From Mastigias papua (lineage: Eukaryota; Cnidaria; Scyphozoa; Rhizostomeae; Mastigiidae): a stretch of DNA of 64,000 nucleotides. Position numbers and translations under genes: made by a program. Numbering within the stretch: the first letter of the stretch is position 1; each line of letters starts with the position of its first letter. Below, one piece after another: positions 60,890 to 64,000 of the stretch. The notes under the pieces are model-generated. The model was not told the origin of the DNA. It did no database searches and saw nothing but the letters and a program-made list of their open reading frames with translations. The stretch lies in contig OZ025282.1 in the NCBI GenBank assembly GCA_964019165.1, forward strand, positions 13,431,729-13,495,728, in the 5' to 3' direction.

Positions 60890-63800
60890 CTCCTTAGAAT
60901 ATGAGCAGTCCCAAGGAGGACACACTTTTGAGTCTCTTGAATTGATGTTTCCTGGAATTTTATTGATATACTTATCCATCCCTCTTTTTACCAGACCAAG
61001 GGCATCTATCATTACTGATATTGTCATGGTATTCATACCCCACATTCTCTCAATCTCAATTTCCAGGTCCCTGTATTTTGAGAGTTTCTCTGTCGTGTTT
61101 ATAGAGGTGTTTCTTTCTGTGGGGACTGATATTTCAATTAGCTGGCAAGTTCTCTGTTTTTTATCTTTCACTATTATATCAGGTCTGTTGGCTTTGAGTT
61201 CTCTGTCAATTTGAATTGGCATGTCCCATAATATAGTGGCCTCATTGTTTTCTGTTACTATTTTTGGTTTATGTTCATAGTATTTGTCAGTTACCTTGAT
61301 GTTATAGTGCTACAAATTTTCCAATGGATATAGGCTGCTGTTCTGTTATGTCTTTGTGTATATTCTGTTTTCGCTAATTCTGAGCATCCGGAGACAAGGT
61401 GGTCTGTTGTCTCTTGCTGTTTGCTGCAGATCCTGCACATTGGACTGGTCCCATCTTTTAAGATTTTGTGTATATAGTAGTTGGTTTTCAGACATTGATC
61501 TTGAGCTGCAATGATAAATCCTTCAGTCTCTGATTTTAGGCCTGATGTTGATAACCATTTATTTGTTTCAATTTCATTAACATCGTTGTCATGTAATCTG
61601 TTTGGGTATTGTCCATGTAAAGGCTTTTCTTTCCAAATGCCCTGTAACTGTTCTAGTGCTAGATCTTTAGTCTTGTGTTTAATACGTCTGGCATACTCGA
61701 TTGCAGTCTCGTTTACCATGATAGCCATATTTGGTATATCAAGCTCGTTCTCAAATTTGGCAGCTTCGTACTTTAATGATTTTGTATTCCTAGTCGTGTC
61801 GTGGTCTCGAACAATGCCAAGAAGCTTATCCTCAGTTTAATCTATATATGCACTAAGGCCTATGGTTGTGGTTTTATAACTTCTTTCAATTTGAACAAGA
61901 CCTCTTCCACCAAATTTTCTTGATAAGTAAAGCCTATCTTTGTCTGCTTTGGGATGGTGCATTTTTGCCATTGTCAACAGCTTCCTTGTTTTGCGGTCCA
62001 TTTTTTTAAGATCTTCTACAGTCCAGTTAATGATGTTAAAACTGTAAGTTACAACTGGGATAGCAAGGGTGTTAATTGCATTGGTTCTGTTGACAGCATT
62101 GAGCTCTGATCTTAGTACTAGCCTTATGCGCCTATAGTATTCTGTTCGTATATTCTCTTTCATTTTTGCATGCTGAACTCCATCCCCTTCATTTATGGCT
62201 AGGTATTTATATGTTCTATCTTGCTCTAGGTCTTGTATAAAGGTATCCAGGCCAAGGCTTATGTTTTCCGCAGACGTTATCTTTCCTTTTTTGACTGTAG
62301 CTTTTGCACATTTTTCAAGCCCGAACTCCATCTTTATATCTTCACTGAGGTCTTCTACGATAGTGAGTATTCTTTGCTGCTCATCATCATTTTTAGCAAA
62401 GGTTTTCAGATCATCCATGTAGAATAAATGACTGATGACTATGCTGTTTAGTTTGAAACCATACCCACTTTTATTGATGAGTGCGGAGAGAGGAGCAAGT
62501 GCAATGCAGAAAAGAAGTGGTGATAGTGAGTCCCCTTGGAAGATTCCATTATTGATGTTCATCTTTCTCGATGTTAGTGTCCCTTTCTCATGATTTAAAT
62601 AAAGAGTTGTCATCCATTTCTTCATGCTTGATTTCATAAACTCTCTTATAATTGGTGATATCTTAAACAATTCAATACATTTTAATATCCAGGTATGAGG
62701 GACAGAATCGAAAGCCTTCTTATAATCTATCCAAGCTGTTGTTAAATTCCTTTTTTTACTTTTGGTCGTTTCTATTATGGCCTTGTTTATGAGTAGTGGA
62801 TCTTTGCACCCATAGCTGCCTTTACTACAACCTTTCTGTTCCACTGGGAGCACATTGTTAATTGTCAGGTGCTTGTAGGCTCTACCTGATAAGATGGATG
62901 TTAATATTTTGTACATTGTAGGGAGGCATGTGATCGGTCGGTAGTTCTTTGGGTTGTTAGTTTGGTCATTTTTTGATAAGAGGTAAGTTATACCATTTGT
63001 CAGCCAGTCTGGGCATGTCTCTGGGGATTCTAAGCATTTATTGTAGGCATATGTCAGATCTTCATGCAGCTCTGTTAGATATTTAAGCCAAAAGTTTGCG
63101 ACTCCATCATTCCCAGGTGATTTCCAATTTTTTGATCTTTTGATTGCTATTGTTGTCTCTTCTATAGAAATACCTGACCATACTTGTTCTGGTATGTTTT
63201 GGCTGTCATTCTCTAGTTGCCTAATCCATTCTGCATTCACATTGTGGCGTGTCTCTTTTTCCCATATGCTAGACCAAAAATTTTCAACAGATTCCTTTCC
63301 AGGTGCTTGGTGGATTACTATAGTTGTCTTTCCTAGTTCTCTGTAAAACCTTTTGGTATTTTGTTCGTATGTTTTGTTTTGATGAAAAAACTTTTGCCGT
63401 TTGTCATACCGCCTTAATCTCTGAGATTTTGCTTGTAGCTGCTGCTTGAGGTGTTCAACAACAGTTGGGATGTCATCTTTGCATCTTATATTATGCTTTC
63501 TCATCAATTTCCTTCCCTTTTCTTTTAGTTGGCCTTCTTTATTCATTTCTGATAGTCTTGAAATTTCCCCTCTTATCTTTTGAATTTCACGTTCAATTCT
63601 TTTTTTCCATTTCGGTGGTTCTGGTCTCTTGTGTATCCTTGTTCTTGATTGCAAGCCTAAGACTTCTGCAACTGCTGACGCGGTGGCATAAAACAGTCCA
63701 TTCATGTCTGTCCATGATAGCTGCTGGTCAAGCCTTTTCTTTATATTTTTCAGAGCATTGTTTGCTGTTTCTAGAGCTAACTTTGCCTTTCTGCTATGTC

Positions 63801-64000
63801 TAATTTTTGGTAATGGTGGCCTATTAGCAATGTCTGTTTCGTTCACAATTTCCATTATTCGTAAGATACTTTCTTCCATTGCTACTATCTCTTCATTGCC
63901 AACTTGGTCCGAAACTTGTCTGAAACATTGACTTTGCTTATTATGTTCATTCTGCTCACATGTTACTACATTGTCTGTTATAGAATATTCTTCATGGCTC
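60890..64000 (-). pseudogene. A11 ORF: linker, RT, CCHC knuckle, RLE (N-terminus outside)
   Basis: Long frame 63879-61837 (680 codons): MEESILRIMEIVNETD, basic linker, [68 protein letters not shown] (motif A), IFQGDSLSPLLF (B), LFYMDDLKTFAK (C, YMDD), LEKCAKATVKKGK and HHPKADKDRLYLSRKFGGRG. An in-frame TAA at 61839-61837 (after LSAYID) is followed in the same frame by 61728-61291 with the intact knuckle CRICSKQQETTDHLVSGC. A frameshift near 61310 leads to the RLE: NRPDIIVKDKKQ, QLIEISVP (Glu in place of the usual Asp). A second frameshift in PGNI shifts the last residues, which read VLLGTAHILRRIL, with a stop at about 60890. Confidence 0.88.

Larger units (their letters stand above)
60782..64000 (-). 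mobile_element. Family A (subfamily II) element A11, cut by the window edge
   Basis: The 3' end is at the TTA tract. The ORF continues to beyond 63879, and the Myb-like region and 5' module are not in this window. Confidence 0.87.

Overview
This window is eukaryotic and AT-rich, and almost all of it is transposable-element DNA. I found no convincing host gene, tRNA or rRNA. The element mix points to an invertebrate: a CR1-like LINE, Penelope-like elements with GIY-YIG ends, and several families of LINE with a C-terminal restriction-like endonuclease (RLE). The protein flavour resembles what I know from anthozoan cnidarians; that host assignment is inference.

Layout. 1-1489: nothing recognised. 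1490-4290: 5'-truncated CR1-like LINE with two in-frame stops. 4519-8004: two Penelope-like elements in opposite orientation, each bracketed by long (TA)n tracts and each with an inverted copy of its own 3' end in front of a truncated ORF; the second carries a complete type I hammerhead ribozyme. 8005-12580: mostly unassigned. 12585-42260: mainly plus-strand RLE LINEs of families A and C, with minus-strand family B copies, a nested probable solo LTR holding a hAT-like element, a second LINE fragment and a foldback element. 42261-45920: unassigned DNA with a minisatellite. 45924-64000: an unbroken minus-strand run of family A and C elements.

Family A (11 copies, A1-A11) encodes about 1,210 residues: a Myb-like N-terminal domain, basic linker, reverse transcriptase (YMDD or FMDD), CCHC knuckle and RLE (RPD...D). 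The TAA-repeat association resembles Dong/R4-clade elements. It has two protein subfamilies: I (A1-A6, A10) and II (A7-A9, A11). Family B (B1-B6) is a different RT-CCHC-RLE family with FADD, whose 3' ends finish in ATTATTA. Family C (C1, C2) is a third RLE family, also lying at TAA tracts.

The main observation is how these fit together. Each element's (TAA)n tail is directly followed by the 5' end of the next, giving head-to-tail chains such as A11>A10>A9>A8>C2>A7 and A1>C1>A2. This suggests elements that target a triplet microsatellite and carry a new target at their own tail. Two further features recur in family A: a ~240 bp 5' module nearly identical between subfamilies with diverged proteins, and a two-tier 3' UTR hairpin that keeps pairing while its sequence changes. 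No copy is fully intact; A7 comes closest, with one nonsense codon.
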